Shown: positions 43,546-53,776, counted from the first letter of the stretch. The stretch is DNA of 64,000 bases from Streptomyces sp. 1331.2 (GCF_900199205.1 NZ_OBMJ01000001.1:2979001-3043000); one strand, 5' to 3'. The notes: generated by a model from the sequence alone, not told the origin. A program made the numbers and translations.

Positions 43546-44304
43546 TCAGAGGGTCGTCTTTTCCTTCGTCGTCGTCGGGCTGACCCCCGCGTTCTTCGCG
43601 ACCGCGTTCTGATCGGCCGTCGTGTTGTCCTCGTTGGTCGAGTAGGTGCCCGCGGTCTTCGTGACCGCGTTCTGCATCGCCTCGATTTGGGCCTTGAAGT
43701 CCTTGTGGAACTTCACGAGCTGCGAGTGGACCTTGCCGTAGGCAGTGGTCAGAGCCACCGCCTCGGTGAACGATCCGGGATTGCCCCCGCTGACGAAGCT
43801 CGTCTGGGTCAGCTTCTGCTCTTCGAGCTTGTACGGCGCGGCCGCCGAGCCCTCCATCGCGGCGAGCAGCGCCTCGACCTTGGCAGCGAAGGCGGAGAGC
43901 GTCTGCAGCTCCACCTTGACGTCCTGCTTGCCGAAGGCCGCCACCAGGTCGTTGGCGCTGACGTTCGTCTGCGCGGTGCTGACGACGGGGGCGATGTTGA
44001 TCGCGCCCCACGGCAACGGGATCTTCTTGTCCAGCATGAACGGCGTCGCGTCACCCGTCAGCCCCTGGGCGTTCGTGCCGTCCCCCGAGGAGCTGGGCGC
44101 GGGGCTGGAGGAGGGGGCCGGACTCGCCGACGGGCTCGGCGTGGCGCTCGCCGACGGGCTGGGGGCGGGGCTCGGTGAAGGGCTCGGGGACGCGCTGGGC
44201 GTGGGTGTCCCCGACGAGCTCGGCGATGGGCTCGGGGACGGACTCGCCGAAGGACTTGCCGAAGGGGTCGGCGTCCCCGAACCCGATGCGCTATTTCCTG
44301 CCAT
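43546..44304 (-). CDS. Ser/Pro-repeat protein with ESX-like helical hairpin
   Basis: A 252-residue protein. Residues about 10-75 are a Ser/Pro/Ala repeat (SPSPSPS with GTPTPSAS). Residues about 80-245 are helical. The segment AYGKVHSQLVKFHKDFKAQIEAMQNAVTKTAGTYSTNED resembles the second helix of a WXG100 hairpin and ends with Tyr221-x3-Glu, a YxxxE export-like motif. No classical signal peptide is seen. GAGAGGTGA lies before the ATG. It is the first gene of the leftward cassette and ends 44 bases before the WXG-like gene. Family not recognised with certainty. Confidence 0.65.
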   Translation of the reverse strand: MAGNSASGSGTPTPSASPSASPSPSPSPSSSGTPTPSASPSPSPSPAPSPSASATPSPSASPAPSSSPAPSSSGDGTNAQGLTGDATPFMLDKKIPLPWGAINIAPVVSTAQTNVSANDLVAAFGKQDVKVELQTLSAFAAKVEALLAAMEGSAAAPYKLEEQKLTQTSFVSGGNPGSFTEAVALTTAYGKVHSQLVKFHKDFKAQIEAMQNAVTKTAGTYSTNEDNTTADQNAVAKNAGVSPTTTKEKTTL

Positions 44305-44636
44305 AGCAGTTCACCTCTCCCCCGTTCGGCCGGCCGCCGCCCCGGGGGGTGTCCCCGGGTGGTGCCGTGCCGCAACACACCGTCAACTTGTGGGTCGTGC
44401 CGTCGTCGTACCGTCTTGGTCGGCGAACCGTCCACCCTGAGGGCGGTTTTCGCCTCCGTCATCGTAGCCACCGCCTCTGTCGGCCGGGCAGGGCCCTTGG
44501 TCTGCCCGTACGCGATCGGTACGAACCCGACACGTACAACTCCCTACCCGCCCCTGGGTAGACTGCCCGGGTACGCCCCATCTGCCGCGCAATGTCGCAC
44601 AGCAGCGACCCAAGGCCGCAGAACGGACGTGACCGC
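44305..44636. other. Divergent promoter region of type VII-like cassette and FUSC gene
   Basis: About 330 bases lie between the two outward-facing genes. CTACCC-GCCCCT-GGGTAG (44544-44561) is a 6-bp inverted repeat close to the FUSC gene, and TAGACT at 44559-44564 may be its -10. A TACGAT on the minus strand (44464-44469) is a possible -10 for the cassette. A leftward open frame covering 44305-44471 has no protein-like composition. Confidence 0.4.
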
Positions 44637-46652
44637 ATGCCTTCCTCCGACGCCGCCTCCTGGTGGGCCCGCGCCGTACGGCCCGAGCGGCCGCCGTTGC
44701 CGTTGGCGCTGATGGTCCGGGCCGCGGTGGGGATGGCGGTGCCGCTGGCGGCGGGCCTGCTGCTGCACCGGCTGGATCTGGGGGTGTTCGCGGGCCTGGG
44801 TGCGATGCACGCGACGATGAACGACCGGGCTGAGCCGTCACGGTTGCGGGCGGCCCGGATCGGGACGGCCGTGCTCGCCTCCGCGCTCGGCATGCTGGTC
44901 GGTACGGCCCTGCAGCGCGCCGACGCGAACGGCCTGGCCCTCGGTGCGGCGTTGACGTCCACCGCCTTCGTCTCCGGCGCCTTGAGTGCGACGGGTCCGC
45001 GGGGTTCGGCGGCCGGGATGCTGCTGCTGGTGTCGGCGGCGCTGGGCAGTGGGATGCCGCTGCCGCACCCGTGGTGGGCGGCGGCGCCGATGATGCTCGT
45101 GGGCGCGGCGTTCGTGGTGCTGCTCGGGCTGCCGGCGGGTGTGCCGAGCCGGCCCGCCGCCGATCCGCGGGTCCGGGCGCTCGCGGCCGCGTACGACGCG
45201 CTCGGCCGTACGCTCGCCGACCTGGGCACCTCACGGGCGGCCGGCTCGCGCCAGGTGCTGACGGCCCGTCTGAACCAGCTCCAGGACCTCCTCCCGAACC
45301 GAACCGGAACCCGAACTCGGAGCCGGAACCGGAACCAGCACCAGACGCGGAGCCAGGACCAGTACGAAGCCGCCCTCGCCGCCACCGAGGCGGCGACCGG
45401 CCTGCTGTGGGCCCGTCGTGCCGTCCCGCCCGAGGTAGCCGCGGTGCCGCACCGCCTCGCGGCCGCCGTACGGCAGGGGGGCGGCGAGGTCGCCATGCCG
45501 GACTGGCAGCCGGACACGCCCTCGCGGCAGGCCCTGGACGTGGCGCTGCGCGCCGCCGCCGACACGGTGGCGGGCCGGGAGGCGCGGCTCGGCACGGCGC
45601 CCGTGCCCCCGCCCGACCCCTGGCGGCTGCGGGTGCGGCTGCTGTCCCGGGGCTCGGTGCGGTACGGGCTGCGCGTGGCGTTGTGCATCGCGGTCGGCTC
45701 GGCGGTCACCGCCAACTTCCCGCTCAGCAAGAGCTACTGGGTGCCGATGACGATCGCCTTCGTGCTCAAGCCGGACCTCGGCTCGGTGTTCCTGCGCGCG
45801 GTGAGCCGTTCGATCGGCACGGTGCTCGGGGTGGCGGTCACGGCGGCGCTGCTCGTGCTGACCACCGAGGAGTGGGCGCTGACCGCGATCGCCGCGCTGT
45901 GCGTGGCCCTGCTCCCGTACGCGACGGCGGCACACTACGGGTTGAACACCGTCGCGATGACGCCGATGGCGCTGGTCCTGCTCCAGTTGGGCGGCCAGAG
46001 CAGCGCGGCGGAGTTCTGGCCACGGGTCCTGGACACCGTCCTGGCCAGCGCGATCGTGCTGCTCTTCGGCTATCTGCTGTGGCCCGAGCGGCCGCGCCAC
46101 CGGATCGAGCCCCGGCTGGTGGACGCGACGGGGGCGCTACGGGCCTACCTGGACGCCGTCACCGCCACGCGCACGCGCCCCGGAGACAACCTGAGCCCCG
46201 GAAACAACCGGAGCCCCGAAATCAGCCAGAGCCCCGACAGCAGCACAGGCCGCACCGACCGCGCCGAGGTGTGGCTGCGCCGCACCGCCTACCGCTCGCT
46301 GGCGGAGGCCCGCCAGGAGGTGCGGCAGGGCCTGGCCGAGCCGCCGCCGACAGGGCGGCTCGCGGAGCAGTGGCTGCCGGCGACGGCGGCGCTGGAGCGG
46401 CTGGGCGGCGCGGTGGCGGCGTTCGCGGCGCAGATCCGGTACGGCGGCCGAGTGCCGGACCCGGACGAGGTCGACCGGGTCCGCCGCGCGCTGGACGAAC
46501 TGACCGTCGCCGCCCGCGCCCACCGCCCACCGAGTGCTCCGACGGGCAGCACGACCGTCTCGGTCGACCGTCCGACCGAGCCGCACGACCCCACGCGCAG
46601 CGCGCTGGGCCGTGCGGCGGACGAACTCGAAGCGCTCCTCACCAACGGCTAG
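44637..46652 (+). CDS. FUSC family membrane protein
   Basis: About 671 residues with two blocks of membrane helices (about 25-150 and 345-480 in this numbering), each followed by a cytoplasmic helical domain. This duplicated layout marks fusaric acid resistance/aromatic acid exporter family proteins. The second block contains SKSYWVPMTIAFVLKPDLGSVFLRAVSRSIGTVLG, the conserved FUSC motif. A Arg/Asn/Gln-rich low-complexity loop sits near residue 225. An in-frame ATG at 44592 would add 15 residues; neither start has a strong ribosome site. The substrate is unknown. Confidence 0.85.
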   Translation: MPSSDAASWWARAVRPERPPLPLALMVRAAVGMAVPLAAGLLLHRLDLGVFAGLGAMHATMNDRAEPSRLRAARIGTAVLASALGMLVGTALQRADANGLALGAALTSTAFVSGALSATGPRGSAAGMLLLVSAALGSGMPLPHPWWAAAPMMLVGAAFVVLLGLPAGVPSRPAADPRVRALAAAYDALGRTLADLGTSRAAGSRQVLTARLNQLQDLLPNRTGTRTRSRNRNQHQTRSQDQYEAALAATEAATGLLWARRAVPPEVAAVPHRLAAAVRQGGGEVAMPDWQPDTPSRQALDVALRAAADTVAGREARLGTAPVPPPDPWRLRVRLLSRGSVRYGLRVALCIAVGSAVTANFPLSKSYWVPMTIAFVLKPDLGSVFLRAVSRSIGTVLGVAVTAALLVLTTEEWALTAIAALCVALLPYATAAHYGLNTVAMTPMALVLLQLGGQSSAAEFWPRVLDTVLASAIVLLFGYLLWPERPRHRIEPRLVDATGALRAYLDAVTATRTRPGDNLSPGNNRSPEISQSPDSSTGRTDRAEVWLRRTAYRSLAEARQEVRQGLAEPPPTGRLAEQWLPATAALERLGGAVAAFAAQIRYGGRVPDPDEVDRVRRALDELTVAARAHRPPSAPTGSTTVSVDRPTEPHDPTRSALGRAADELEALLTNG

Positions 46653-46680
46653 CGAACCAGCCGACCCGACTCGCTTCGAC

Positions 46681-48516
46681 TCACACCTGCTCCGCCAGCT
46701 CCAACCAGCTCATCTCCAGCTCCTCCTTCTCCTCCCGGACCGCGCGCAGCTGCCCGTCCAGCTCCGCGACCTTGGAGAAGTCGGCGGCGTGCTCGGCGAG
46801 TTGGGTGTGCAGCTTGGACTCCTTCTCGTCCAGCTTGGCGATCTGCCGCTCCAGCTTCTGCATCTCCTTCTTCGCCGCCCGCAGGTCCCCGCCAGTCAGC
46901 CCCGACCCGGCCGCGCCGGCCGCCGCCGCCGAGGCGGCAGCGGCACCGGAAGCAGCGGCGGCGGCGGAAGCCGCCTCCGCAGCCATCCGGGCCCGCCGCT
47001 CCAGGTACTCGTCGACGCCGTTCGGCAGCATCCGCATCTTCTTGTCGCCGAGCAGCGCGTGGACGACGTCCGTGGTGCGCTCGATGAAGAAGCGGTCGTG
47101 GCTGATGACGATCATCGAGCCGGGCCAGCCGTCGAGCAGGTCCTCCAGCTGGTTCAGCGTCTCGATGTCCAGGTCGTTCGTCGGCTCGTCCAGGAACAGG
47201 ACGTTGGGCTCGTCCATGAGCAGCCGCAGCAGCTGGAGGCGGCGGCGCTCGCCACCGGAGAGGTCACCGACCGGCGTCCACTGCTTGTCCTTGCCGAAGC
47301 CGAACTGCTCGCACAGCTGCCCGGCGCTCATCTCCCGGCCCTTGCCGAGGTCGACTCGCGAGCGGACCTGCTCGACGGCCTGCAGCACCCGGATCTCCGG
47401 GTCCAGTTCGGCGATCTCCTGCGACAGGTAGGCGAGCCGTACGGTCTTGCCGACCTTGATGATCCCGGAGGCGGGCTGCACGTCGCCCTCGCTGGTGTAC
47501 GCGTCGCGCAGGGCGCGCAGCAGCGAGGTCTTGCCGGCGCCGTTGACGCCGAGCAGGCCGATCCGGTCGCCGGGGCCGAGCTGCCAGGTGAGGTTCTCCA
47601 GGAGCAGCTTGGGGCCGGCCTTGACGGTCACGCCCTCCAGGTCGAAGACGGTCTTGCCGAGCCGGGCGTTGGCGAACTTCATCAGTTCGGACTTGTCGCG
47701 CGGTTCCGGCACGTCGGCGATCAGCGCGTTGGCGGCCTCGATGCGGTAGCGCGGCTTGGAGGTACGGGCGGGGGCGCCGCGGCGCAGCCAGGCGAGTTCC
47801 TTGCGGGCGAGGTTCTGGCGCTTCTGCTCCTCGACGGCTTCGACCCGGGTGCGCTCGGCGCGGGCGAAGACGTAGTCGGAGTAGCCGCCCTCGTACTCGT
47901 GGACGGTGCCGTGCTGGACGTCCCACATCCGGGTGCAGACCTGGTCGAGGAACCAGCGGTCGTGGGTGACGCAGACCAGCGCGGAGCGGCGCTTCTGGAG
48001 GTGCTGGGCGAGCCAGTTGATGCCCTCGACGTCGAGGTGGTTGGTGGGCTCGTCCAGGATGATGAGGTCGGGCGAGCCGAGCAGCAGCTTGGCGAGGGCG
48101 ATCCGGCGGCGTTCGCCACCGGAGAGCGGGCCGATGACGGTGTCCAGGCCGTCGGCGAAGCCGGGGAGGTCGAGGCCGCCGAAGAGGCCTTCGATGATGT
48201 CGCGGATGCGGGCGTCGCCGAGCCATTCGTGGTCGGCCCGGTCGGCGATGACCTCGTGCCGGATGGTGGCGTTCGGGTCGAGCGAGTCGTGCTGGGTGAG
48301 GACGGCCGGCTGCAGGTTGCCGCTCCAGGTGATCCGGCCGCCGTCGGGCTCCTCCAGCTTGGCGAGCATCCGGATCAGGGTGGTCTTGCCGTCGCCGTTG
48401 CGTCCGACGACTCCGATCCGGTCGCCTTCGCTGACGCCGAGGCTGACCGCGTCCAGCAGGGTGCGGGTGCCGTAGACCTTCGTGACGGACTCGATGGTGG
48501 CGAGGTTGACGGCCAC
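46681..48516 (-). CDS. ABC-F family ribosome-associated ATPase
   Basis: A 611-residue protein with two ABC domains and no membrane segment. Walker A loops are GRNGDGKTT and GVNGAGKTS; signatures LSGGERRR occur in both halves; Walker B/H-loops are LDEPTNHLD and LDEPTNDLD. An inter-domain linker with charged helices (the ABC-F PtIM) lies between, and a C-terminal coiled coil (after a poly-Ala stretch) resembles the Uup C-terminal DNA/ribosome-binding extension. ABC-F proteins act on the ribosomal E site. GTG start at 48516 with AGGAG upstream. Uup-like rather than an antibiotic-resistance type is my best guess. Confidence 0.93.
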   Translation of the reverse strand: MAVNLATIESVTKVYGTRTLLDAVSLGVSEGDRIGVVGRNGDGKTTLIRMLAKLEEPDGGRITWSGNLQPAVLTQHDSLDPNATIRHEVIADRADHEWLGDARIRDIIEGLFGGLDLPGFADGLDTVIGPLSGGERRRIALAKLLLGSPDLIILDEPTNHLDVEGINWLAQHLQKRRSALVCVTHDRWFLDQVCTRMWDVQHGTVHEYEGGYSDYVFARAERTRVEAVEEQKRQNLARKELAWLRRGAPARTSKPRYRIEAANALIADVPEPRDKSELMKFANARLGKTVFDLEGVTVKAGPKLLLENLTWQLGPGDRIGLLGVNGAGKTSLLRALRDAYTSEGDVQPASGIIKVGKTVRLAYLSQEIAELDPEIRVLQAVEQVRSRVDLGKGREMSAGQLCEQFGFGKDKQWTPVGDLSGGERRRLQLLRLLMDEPNVLFLDEPTNDLDIETLNQLEDLLDGWPGSMIVISHDRFFIERTTDVVHALLGDKKMRMLPNGVDEYLERRARMAAEAASAAAAASGAAAASAAAAGAAGSGLTGGDLRAAKKEMQKLERQIAKLDEKESKLHTQLAEHAADFSKVAELDGQLRAVREEKEELEMSWLELAEQV

Positions 48517-48620
48517 GTGTGCTGCGCTCCTGGGATCGGCGGTCGCGGGGCGGACGACCGGCCCCGTCTCGGGGACACCCCGATCTCCCCAGCCTAATGG
48601 GCTCGCGGCGACGGCCTCAC

Positions 48621-48690
48621 CGCGCTCCCGGGGAGCGCGCCGGGCCACGACGGGGAGCGAGCCGGGCCACCACGGGGAGCCCGGCCACCA
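48621..48690 (-). repeat. Hairpin and short tandem repeats after ispE
   Basis: CGCGCTCC (48621-48628) pairs with GGAGCGCG (48632-48639), a possible ispE terminator. From 48630 three imperfect units of about 22 bases (GGGGAGCGnGCCGGGCCACnAC) follow in tandem. Confidence 0.5.
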
Positions 48691-48742
48691 GGTGAAGCCC
48701 GGGACGCCGCAGCAGGCCGAGGGACGCCGAGGGACGCCCCGC

Positions 48743-49660
48743 CTACGCCACGACCGAAGCCCCCGGCACCGGCCCGTACGTGACGTGCGCCGTCCGGCAG
48801 GTTCCGGAGGCCCGCAGCGCCTCGGCGACGGCAGCGGCCGCGTCGGCGTCCTTGGCGAGGAAGGCGCAGGTCGGCCCGGAGCCGGAGACGAGTGCCCCGA
48901 GCGCGCCGGCCTCGGTGCCGGCCCGCAGGGTGTCCGCGAGCGCGGGGCGCAGCGAGAGGGCGGCGGACTGGAGGTCGTTGGCGAGTGCGGCGGCCAGGGC
49001 GACGGCATCGCCCTCGGCGAGTGCCGCGAGCAGCGCCGGGTCGGCGTCGGGGGTGGGGACGTCGGTGTCGCTGGAGCCGGTGCCGGCTTCCTCGCGCAGC
49101 CGGTCGCACTCGCGGAAGACGGCAGGGGTGGACAGGCCGCCGTCGGCGACCGCGAAGACCCAGTGGAAGGTGCCCTCGACGGCCAGCGGGTCCAGGATCT
49201 CGCCCCGGCCGCGGCCCAGCGCGACGCCGCCGAGCAGGGCGAACGGCACATCCGACCCGAGCTCGGCGGCCAGCTCCAACAGGGTCTCGACCGAGGTGTC
49301 GAGCTGCCACAGCGCGTCGCAGGCGACCAGGGCTGCCGCGCCGTCGGCGCTGCCGCCGGCCATGCCGCCGGCCACCGGGATGGCCTTGGCGATGTGCAGG
49401 TGCACGCCGGGGTCGGCGATGCCGTGGTGGGCGGCGAGCAGCCGGGCGGCGCGGGCGGCGAGGTTGCTGTCGTCGAGCGGGACGACGGCGGCGTCCGGTC
49501 CGGTGCAGGAGAGCGTGACGCCCTCCCCTGCCGTCGCGGTGACCTCGTCACCGAGGGCGACGGCGAAGAAGACGTTGGCCAGGTCGTGGAAACCGTCGGC
49601 ACGCAGTCCGCCGACGCCGAGCTGGACGTTGACCTTGGCCGGGACCCGTACGGTGATCAC
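48743..49660 (-). CDS. ispE: 4-diphosphocytidyl-2-C-methyl-D-erythritol kinase
   Basis: A 305-residue GHMP kinase of the MEP isoprenoid pathway; it phosphorylates CDP-methylerythritol. It shows the N-terminal [24 protein letters not shown], the ATP-binding [17 protein letters not shown] and the C-terminal [14 protein letters not shown]. The GTG start overlaps the rsmA stop by four bases (GTGA), so translation is coupled. It is the last gene of the metG-tatD-rsmA-ispE series. Confidence 0.96.
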   Translation of the reverse strand: MITVRVPAKVNVQLGVGGLRADGFHDLANVFFAVALGDEVTATAGEGVTLSCTGPDAAVVPLDDSNLAARAARLLAAHHGIADPGVHLHIAKAIPVAGGMAGGSADGAAALVACDALWQLDTSVETLLELAAELGSDVPFALLGGVALGRGRGEILDPLAVEGTFHWVFAVADGGLSTPAVFRECDRLREEAGTGSSDTDVPTPDADPALLAALAEGDAVALAAALANDLQSAALSLRPALADTLRAGTEAGALGALVSGSGPTCAFLAKDADAAAAVAEALRASGTCRTAHVTYGPVPGASVVA

Positions 49661-50574
49661 TCACTGTCCTTCGCGGGCTTGCGCTCGGGCTTGCGCTCGG
49701 GCTTGTGCTCGGGCTTGTGCTCGGCGATCGCGGCGAACTGCTCCACCGTCAGCATCTCGCCGCGCAGCTTGTGGTCGATCCCGGCAGCGGCGAGGGCCTG
49801 CTCGGCGCCGGCGGGGGAGCCGGCCCAGCCGGCCAGGGCGGCACGCAGGGTCTTGCGCCGCTGGGCGAACGCGGCGTCGACCACCGCGAACACCTCCTCG
49901 CGGCTGGCGGTGGTCTTCGGGGGCTCGCGGCGGATCAGCGAGACCAGCCCGGAGTCGACGTTGGGGGCGGGCCAGAACACGTTCCGCCCGATGGCACCGG
50001 CCCGCTTCACCTCGGCGTACCAGTTGGCCTTGACCGACGGGACGCCGTACACCTTGTTGCCGGGCTTGGCGGCGAGCCGGTCGGCGACCTCGCTCTGCAC
50101 CATCACCAAGGTCCGCTCGATGCTGGGGAAGGTCGCCAGCATGTGCAGCAGGACGGGCACGGCCACGTTGTACGGGAGGTTGGCGACCAGCGCGGTGGGG
50201 GCCGGCCCGGGCAGCTCGGTGACCTCCATGGCGTCACTGAACACCAGGTCGAAGCTGTCCGCCTTGCCGGGCATCCGGGCCGCGACGGTGTCCGGCAGGT
50301 GCTGTGCGAGCACCGGGTCGATCTCGACGGCGGTGACGTGCTTCGCCACCTCCAGCAGCGCGAGCGTCAGCGACCCGAGCCCGGGCCCGACCTCGACGAC
50401 CGCGTCCTCCCCGGTCACGCCGCCCGCCCGGACGATCCGCCGCACGGTGTTGCCGTCGATGACGAAGTTCTGCCCGCGCTGCTTGGTCGGCTTCACGCCG
50501 AACGCGGCCGCCAGCTCGCGGATGTCGGCGGCGCCCAGCAGGTGGCTGTCAGGGGTGGGGTCGGTGGTGCTCAC
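49657..50574 (-). CDS. rsmA: 16S rRNA dimethyladenosine transferase
   Basis: A 305-residue KsgA that dimethylates A1518 and A1519 of 16S rRNA (E. coli numbering). Motif [18 protein letters not shown], the catalytic NLPYNVAVP and [13 protein letters not shown] near the N-terminus are present. The C-terminus carries [16 protein letters not shown] repeats, a basic tail that may contact RNA. GTG start at 50574, the first plausible start before [11 protein letters not shown]. Confidence 0.96.
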   Translation of the reverse strand: MSTTDPTPDSHLLGAADIRELAAAFGVKPTKQRGQNFVIDGNTVRRIVRAGGVTGEDAVVEVGPGLGSLTLALLEVAKHVTAVEIDPVLAQHLPDTVAARMPGKADSFDLVFSDAMEVTELPGPAPTALVANLPYNVAVPVLLHMLATFPSIERTLVMVQSEVADRLAAKPGNKVYGVPSVKANWYAEVKRAGAIGRNVFWPAPNVDSGLVSLIRREPPKTTASREEVFAVVDAAFAQRRKTLRAALAGWAGSPAGAEQALAAAGIDHKLRGEMLTVEQFAAIAEHKPEHKPERKPERKPAKDSE

Positions 50575-50602
50575 GCGCCAAGGATACGGGCGCGGGCGGG
50601 GC

Positions 50603-50706
50603 TCAGAGTTCGACCAGGGCCGCCAGGTCGATCTCCACCGGGTACGGCACCGAAGTGCGGAGCACTCCCTCGTGCTGCGCGACGGGCAGGCCCTGGGTGC
50701 CGGGTA
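50603..50706 (-). pseudogene. Possible Uma2-type C-terminal remnant
   Basis: Between tatD and rsmA a short open stretch reads [28 protein letters not shown] and stops at 50603. The [12 protein letters not shown] ending is like the C-terminus of Uma2-family (DUF820) putative nucleases. There is no start codon and nothing of the rest of the gene, so it is at most a relic. Weak evidence. Confidence 0.35.
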
Positions 50707-50708
50707 GA

Positions 50709-51587
50709 TCAGTACCCGAAGGCCCGCGCCGTGTTCTCCGCGATGGCCGTCGACAGCTCGTCCTCGTGCAGCCCCAGGGTGGCGGCCATCGAGCGCACCG
50801 TGACCGGGATCAGGTACGGGGCGTTGGGCCGGCCGCGGTAGGGGTGCGGGGTGAGGAAGGGGGCGTCGGTCTCGACCAGGATGCGGTCGAGCGGGGTGGC
50901 GAGCAGGGCGTCCCGCAGCGGCTGGTTGGCCTTGAAGGTGACCGGGCCTGCGAAGGAGAGGTACCAGCCGTGCTCGGCGCAGGTCTTGGCCATCGTGGCG
51001 TCGCCGGAGTAGCAGTGGAAGACGGTCCGCTCGGGGGCGCCCTCCTCCAGCAGGACGGCGATGACGTCCTCGTGGGCGTCCCGGTCGTGGATGACCAGGG
51101 CCTTGCCGTGCCGCTTGGCCATCTCGATGTGGCGGCGGAACGACTCCTTCTGGATCTCCACGCCCTCGGGCCCGGTCCGGAAGTAGTCCAGTCCGGTCTC
51201 GCCGACGGCCCGGACCTGCGGCAGGGCGGCGAGCCGGTCGATCTCGGCGAGGGCTTCGTCGAGTGCGGCGGCGCCGCCGGCCTTGCGCTGCTGTCCGGAC
51301 CAGCCGTCCGCGTCGCCGAGGAAGATCCGCGGCGCCTCGTTGGGGTGCAGAGCGACGGCCGCGTGCACCTGCTCGTACTGGGCCGCCAGGTCGGCGGCCC
51401 AGCGCGAGCCGGGCACGTCGCAGCCCACCTGGACGACCGTGGTGACGCCGACCGAGGCGGCCCGGGCCAGGCCCTCGGCCGGGGTACCGGACTGCATGTC
51501 GAGGTGGGTGTGCGAGTCGGCCACCGCCACTGCCAGGGGTTCCGGCAGCGGCGGCGGGGTCGACCGGTCGTCGTCCTTGGCGGCCAT
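50709..51587 (-). CDS. TatD family metal-dependent hydrolase
   Basis: A 292-residue TIM-barrel hydrolase: DSHTHLDM (metal HxH), [15 protein letters not shown] (bridging Glu), [16 protein letters not shown] and [14 protein letters not shown]. TatD enzymes act as 3'-5' DNases or quality-control nucleases. The ATG overlaps the metG stop by one base (TGATG), so it is coupled to metG. An N-terminal 25-residue acidic/Pro extension precedes the barrel. Confidence 0.94.
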   Translation of the reverse strand: MAAKDDDRSTPPPLPEPLAVAVADSHTHLDMQSGTPAEGLARAASVGVTTVVQVGCDVPGSRWAADLAAQYEQVHAAVALHPNEAPRIFLGDADGWSGQQRKAGGAAALDEALAEIDRLAALPQVRAVGETGLDYFRTGPEGVEIQKESFRRHIEMAKRHGKALVIHDRDAHEDVIAVLLEEGAPERTVFHCYSGDATMAKTCAEHGWYLSFAGPVTFKANQPLRDALLATPLDRILVETDAPFLTPHPYRGRPNAPYLIPVTVRSMAATLGLHEDELSTAIAENTARAFGY

Positions 51588-53206
51588 CAGGCGGCGGGCT
51601 TCTCTTCGAGGCGCGGGAAGAGGATCTCGCCCTTGGTGACGGTGACGCCGGCGGGCAGCCGGCCCCAGTCGGCGACGGTGGCGACGGTCTGCGCGGACAG
51701 CGCACCCAGCTCGGCCTCGGCGCCCAGGGAGGCCCACAGCTTCTCGGCGGTGGACGGCATCACCGGGTTGAGCAGGACGGCGGTGGCGCGCAGCGACTCG
51801 GCGGCGGCGTAGAGGATGGTCGCGAGGCGCGCCCGGCCCTCCTCCGACTCGTCCTTGGCGACCTTCCAGGGCTCCTGCTCGGTGATGTAGCCGTTGACCT
51901 GCTTGACGAACTCGAAGATCGCCGCGAGGCCGCCGGCGAAGTCCAGCTCCTCGCCGATCTTCCGGTCGGCCGCCTCGACGGCCTTGGCCAGCCCGTCCTT
52001 CAGGGCCTGCTCGGCCTCGCCGTCGGCCGTGGCGGCCGGCAGCACGCCGCCGAAGTACTTGCCGACCATCGCGGCGGCCCGGGAGGCGAGGTTGCCGAAG
52101 TCGTTGGCGAGCTCGGAGGTGTAGCGGGCGCTGAAGTCCTCCCAGGAGAACGAGCCGTCCGTGCCGAACGGGATCGCCCGCAGGAAGTAGTAGCGGTAGG
52201 CGTCCACGCCGAAGTGCGAGGTCAGGTCGGTGGGCGCGATGCCGGTCAGGTTCGACTTGGACATCTTCTCGCCGCCGACCATCAGCCAGCCGTTGGCGAC
52301 GACCCGCTTGGGCAGCGGCAGCCCGGCGGCCATCAGCATGGCGGGCCAGATGACGGCGTGGAAGCGCAGGATGTCCTTGCCGACCAGGTGCACGGAGGCG
52401 GGCCACAGCTCGGCGAAGCGCTCCGGGTCGCTGCCGTAGCCGGCCGCGGTGATGTAGTTCTGCAGCGCGTCCACCCACACGTAGAGGACGTGCTTCTCGT
52501 CCCAGGGCAGCGGCACGCCCCAGTTGAAGGTGGAGCGGGAGATCGAGAGGTCCTTCAGGTCCTGCTCGACGAAGCGCAGCACCTCGTTGCGGGCCGAGGC
52601 CGGCTGGATGAAGTCCGGGTTCGCGGCGTAGAACTCCAGCAGCTTGGGGCCGTACGCGGAGAGGCGGAAGAAGTAGTTCTCCTCCTCCAGCCACTCGACG
52701 GGCTTCTTGTGGACGGAGCAGAGCTTCTCGTCCGCGGTGGCGCCGTCGAGCAGTTCGGCCGGGAGCTTGAACTCCTCGCAGCCGACGCAGTAGGGGCCGG
52801 AGTAGCCGCCCTTGTAGATCTCGCCCTTGTCGTACAGGTCCTGGACGAACTCCTGCACCCGGTCGGTGTGGCGCTGCTGGGTGGTGCGGATGAAGTCGTC
52901 GTTGGCGATCTCCAGGTGCTCCCAGAGCGGCTTCCACGCCTCTTCGACCAGCTTGTCGCACCACTCCTGCGGGGTGACGCCGTTCGCCTCGGCGGTCCGC
53001 ATGATCTTCTGACCGTGCTCGTCGGTGCCGGTCAGGTACCACACCTTCTCGCCGCGCTGGCGGTGCCAGCGGGTGAGGACGTCGCCCGCCACGGTGGTGT
53101 ACGCGTGGCCCAGGTGCGGGCGATCGTTGACGTAGTAGATCGGGGTGGAAACGTAGTACGCCGGGGCGTTCGCCCCGGTGGTGCTGTGGTCTGCAGTGGC
53201 CGCCAT
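51587..53206 (-). CDS. metG: Methionyl-tRNA synthetase
   Basis: A 539-residue class I synthetase charging tRNA-Met. It has [13 protein letters not shown] (HIGH), a single Cys pair YCVGCEEF, the [11 protein letters not shown] motif, and KMSKSNL (KMSKS). It lacks the C-terminal tRNA-binding extension of E. coli MetRS, as usual in actinomycetes. The ATG at 53206 is supported by the conserved [27 protein letters not shown] start. First gene of the metG-tatD-rsmA-ispE run. Confidence 0.97.
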   Translation of the reverse strand: MAATADHSTTGANAPAYYVSTPIYYVNDRPHLGHAYTTVAGDVLTRWHRQRGEKVWYLTGTDEHGQKIMRTAEANGVTPQEWCDKLVEEAWKPLWEHLEIANDDFIRTTQQRHTDRVQEFVQDLYDKGEIYKGGYSGPYCVGCEEFKLPAELLDGATADEKLCSVHKKPVEWLEEENYFFRLSAYGPKLLEFYAANPDFIQPASARNEVLRFVEQDLKDLSISRSTFNWGVPLPWDEKHVLYVWVDALQNYITAAGYGSDPERFAELWPASVHLVGKDILRFHAVIWPAMLMAAGLPLPKRVVANGWLMVGGEKMSKSNLTGIAPTDLTSHFGVDAYRYYFLRAIPFGTDGSFSWEDFSARYTSELANDFGNLASRAAAMVGKYFGGVLPAATADGEAEQALKDGLAKAVEAADRKIGEELDFAGGLAAIFEFVKQVNGYITEQEPWKVAKDESEEGRARLATILYAAAESLRATAVLLNPVMPSTAEKLWASLGAEAELGALSAQTVATVADWGRLPAGVTVTKGEILFPRLEEKPAA

Positions 53207-53305
53207 GGTCGGAAAGCTTAGTCGGGCCCGCGGACCGCCCTCGACCGAGTTGTTTCCCGGCCGGGGGACGGTCCGTCCGGTCTCCTGCGGTCCGCCCGCG
53301 TCCTG

Positions 53306-53337
53306 CGGTGCGGGCCGGGTAACCGGGGCCCGCACCG
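53306..53337 (-). terminator. Terminator after the zinc-ribbon gene
   Basis: CGGTGCGGGCC (53306-53316) and GGCCCGCACCG (53327-53337) form a perfect 11-bp stem, 14 bases after the zinc-ribbon gene stop on the minus strand. Confidence 0.7.
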
Positions 53338-53350
53338 GCAGCTGCGACCG

Positions 53351-53776
53351 TCAGCCCAGCAGCCGCGCCCAGAACCGGGCCCAGCGGCCGCGCGGCTCGG
53401 CGGGCGCGGGGGCCGGGACCGGCTCGGCCGGCTCCGCGTGCGCCGGGTAGCCGGGGGCGTGCTGCCAGGGCTGGTCGGCGGAGGCGACCCGGCCCTCGCG
53501 CATGATCCGGACGGTGTGGCCACCGCACCCCGGGCAGGTCGGCTTGAGCAGCGGGGACGGCACCCGGACGCCGTTGGCGTGGTACTCGAACACGACGTGC
53601 CCGTCGTTGGCCACGTGGTGCTCGATGTCGTACGCCTGCTCCCACCCGTACCCGCAGCGCAGGCAGGCGAAGGAGTAGGCCTCCCGTACGGTCTCGACGG
53701 GAGTGTGCGCCCGCCCGGCCAGGCCGGCGGTGCTCAGTGCGCTGCCATTGCGGGGGCTACCGATCGTCTCGCTCAT
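53351..53776 (-). CDS. Conserved zinc-ribbon protein
   Basis: A 141-residue protein with two CxxC knuckles: ACLRCGYGW (about 39-45) and TCPGCGGH (about 80-87), separated by YDIEHHVANDGHVVFEYHANGVRVPSPL. This forms a probable zinc ribbon. A Pro/Ala/Glu linker and an ARFWARLLG amphipathic end follow. GGGAGAC precedes the ATG. The function is unknown; similar proteins are conserved near metG/pmt in streptomycetes. Confidence 0.75.
   Translation of the reverse strand: MSETIGSPRNGSALSTAGLAGRAHTPVETVREAYSFACLRCGYGWEQAYDIEHHVANDGHVVFEYHANGVRVPSPLLKPTCPGCGGHTVRIMREGRVASADQPWQHAPGYPAHAEPAEPVPAPAPAEPRGRWARFWARLLG

Noticed and set aside
44085..44290. Dense short repeats suggesting a CRISPR-like or regulatory array
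   Set aside because: They are hexanucleotide-scale repeats encoding the Ser/Pro-rich stretch of a protein, without spacer structure.
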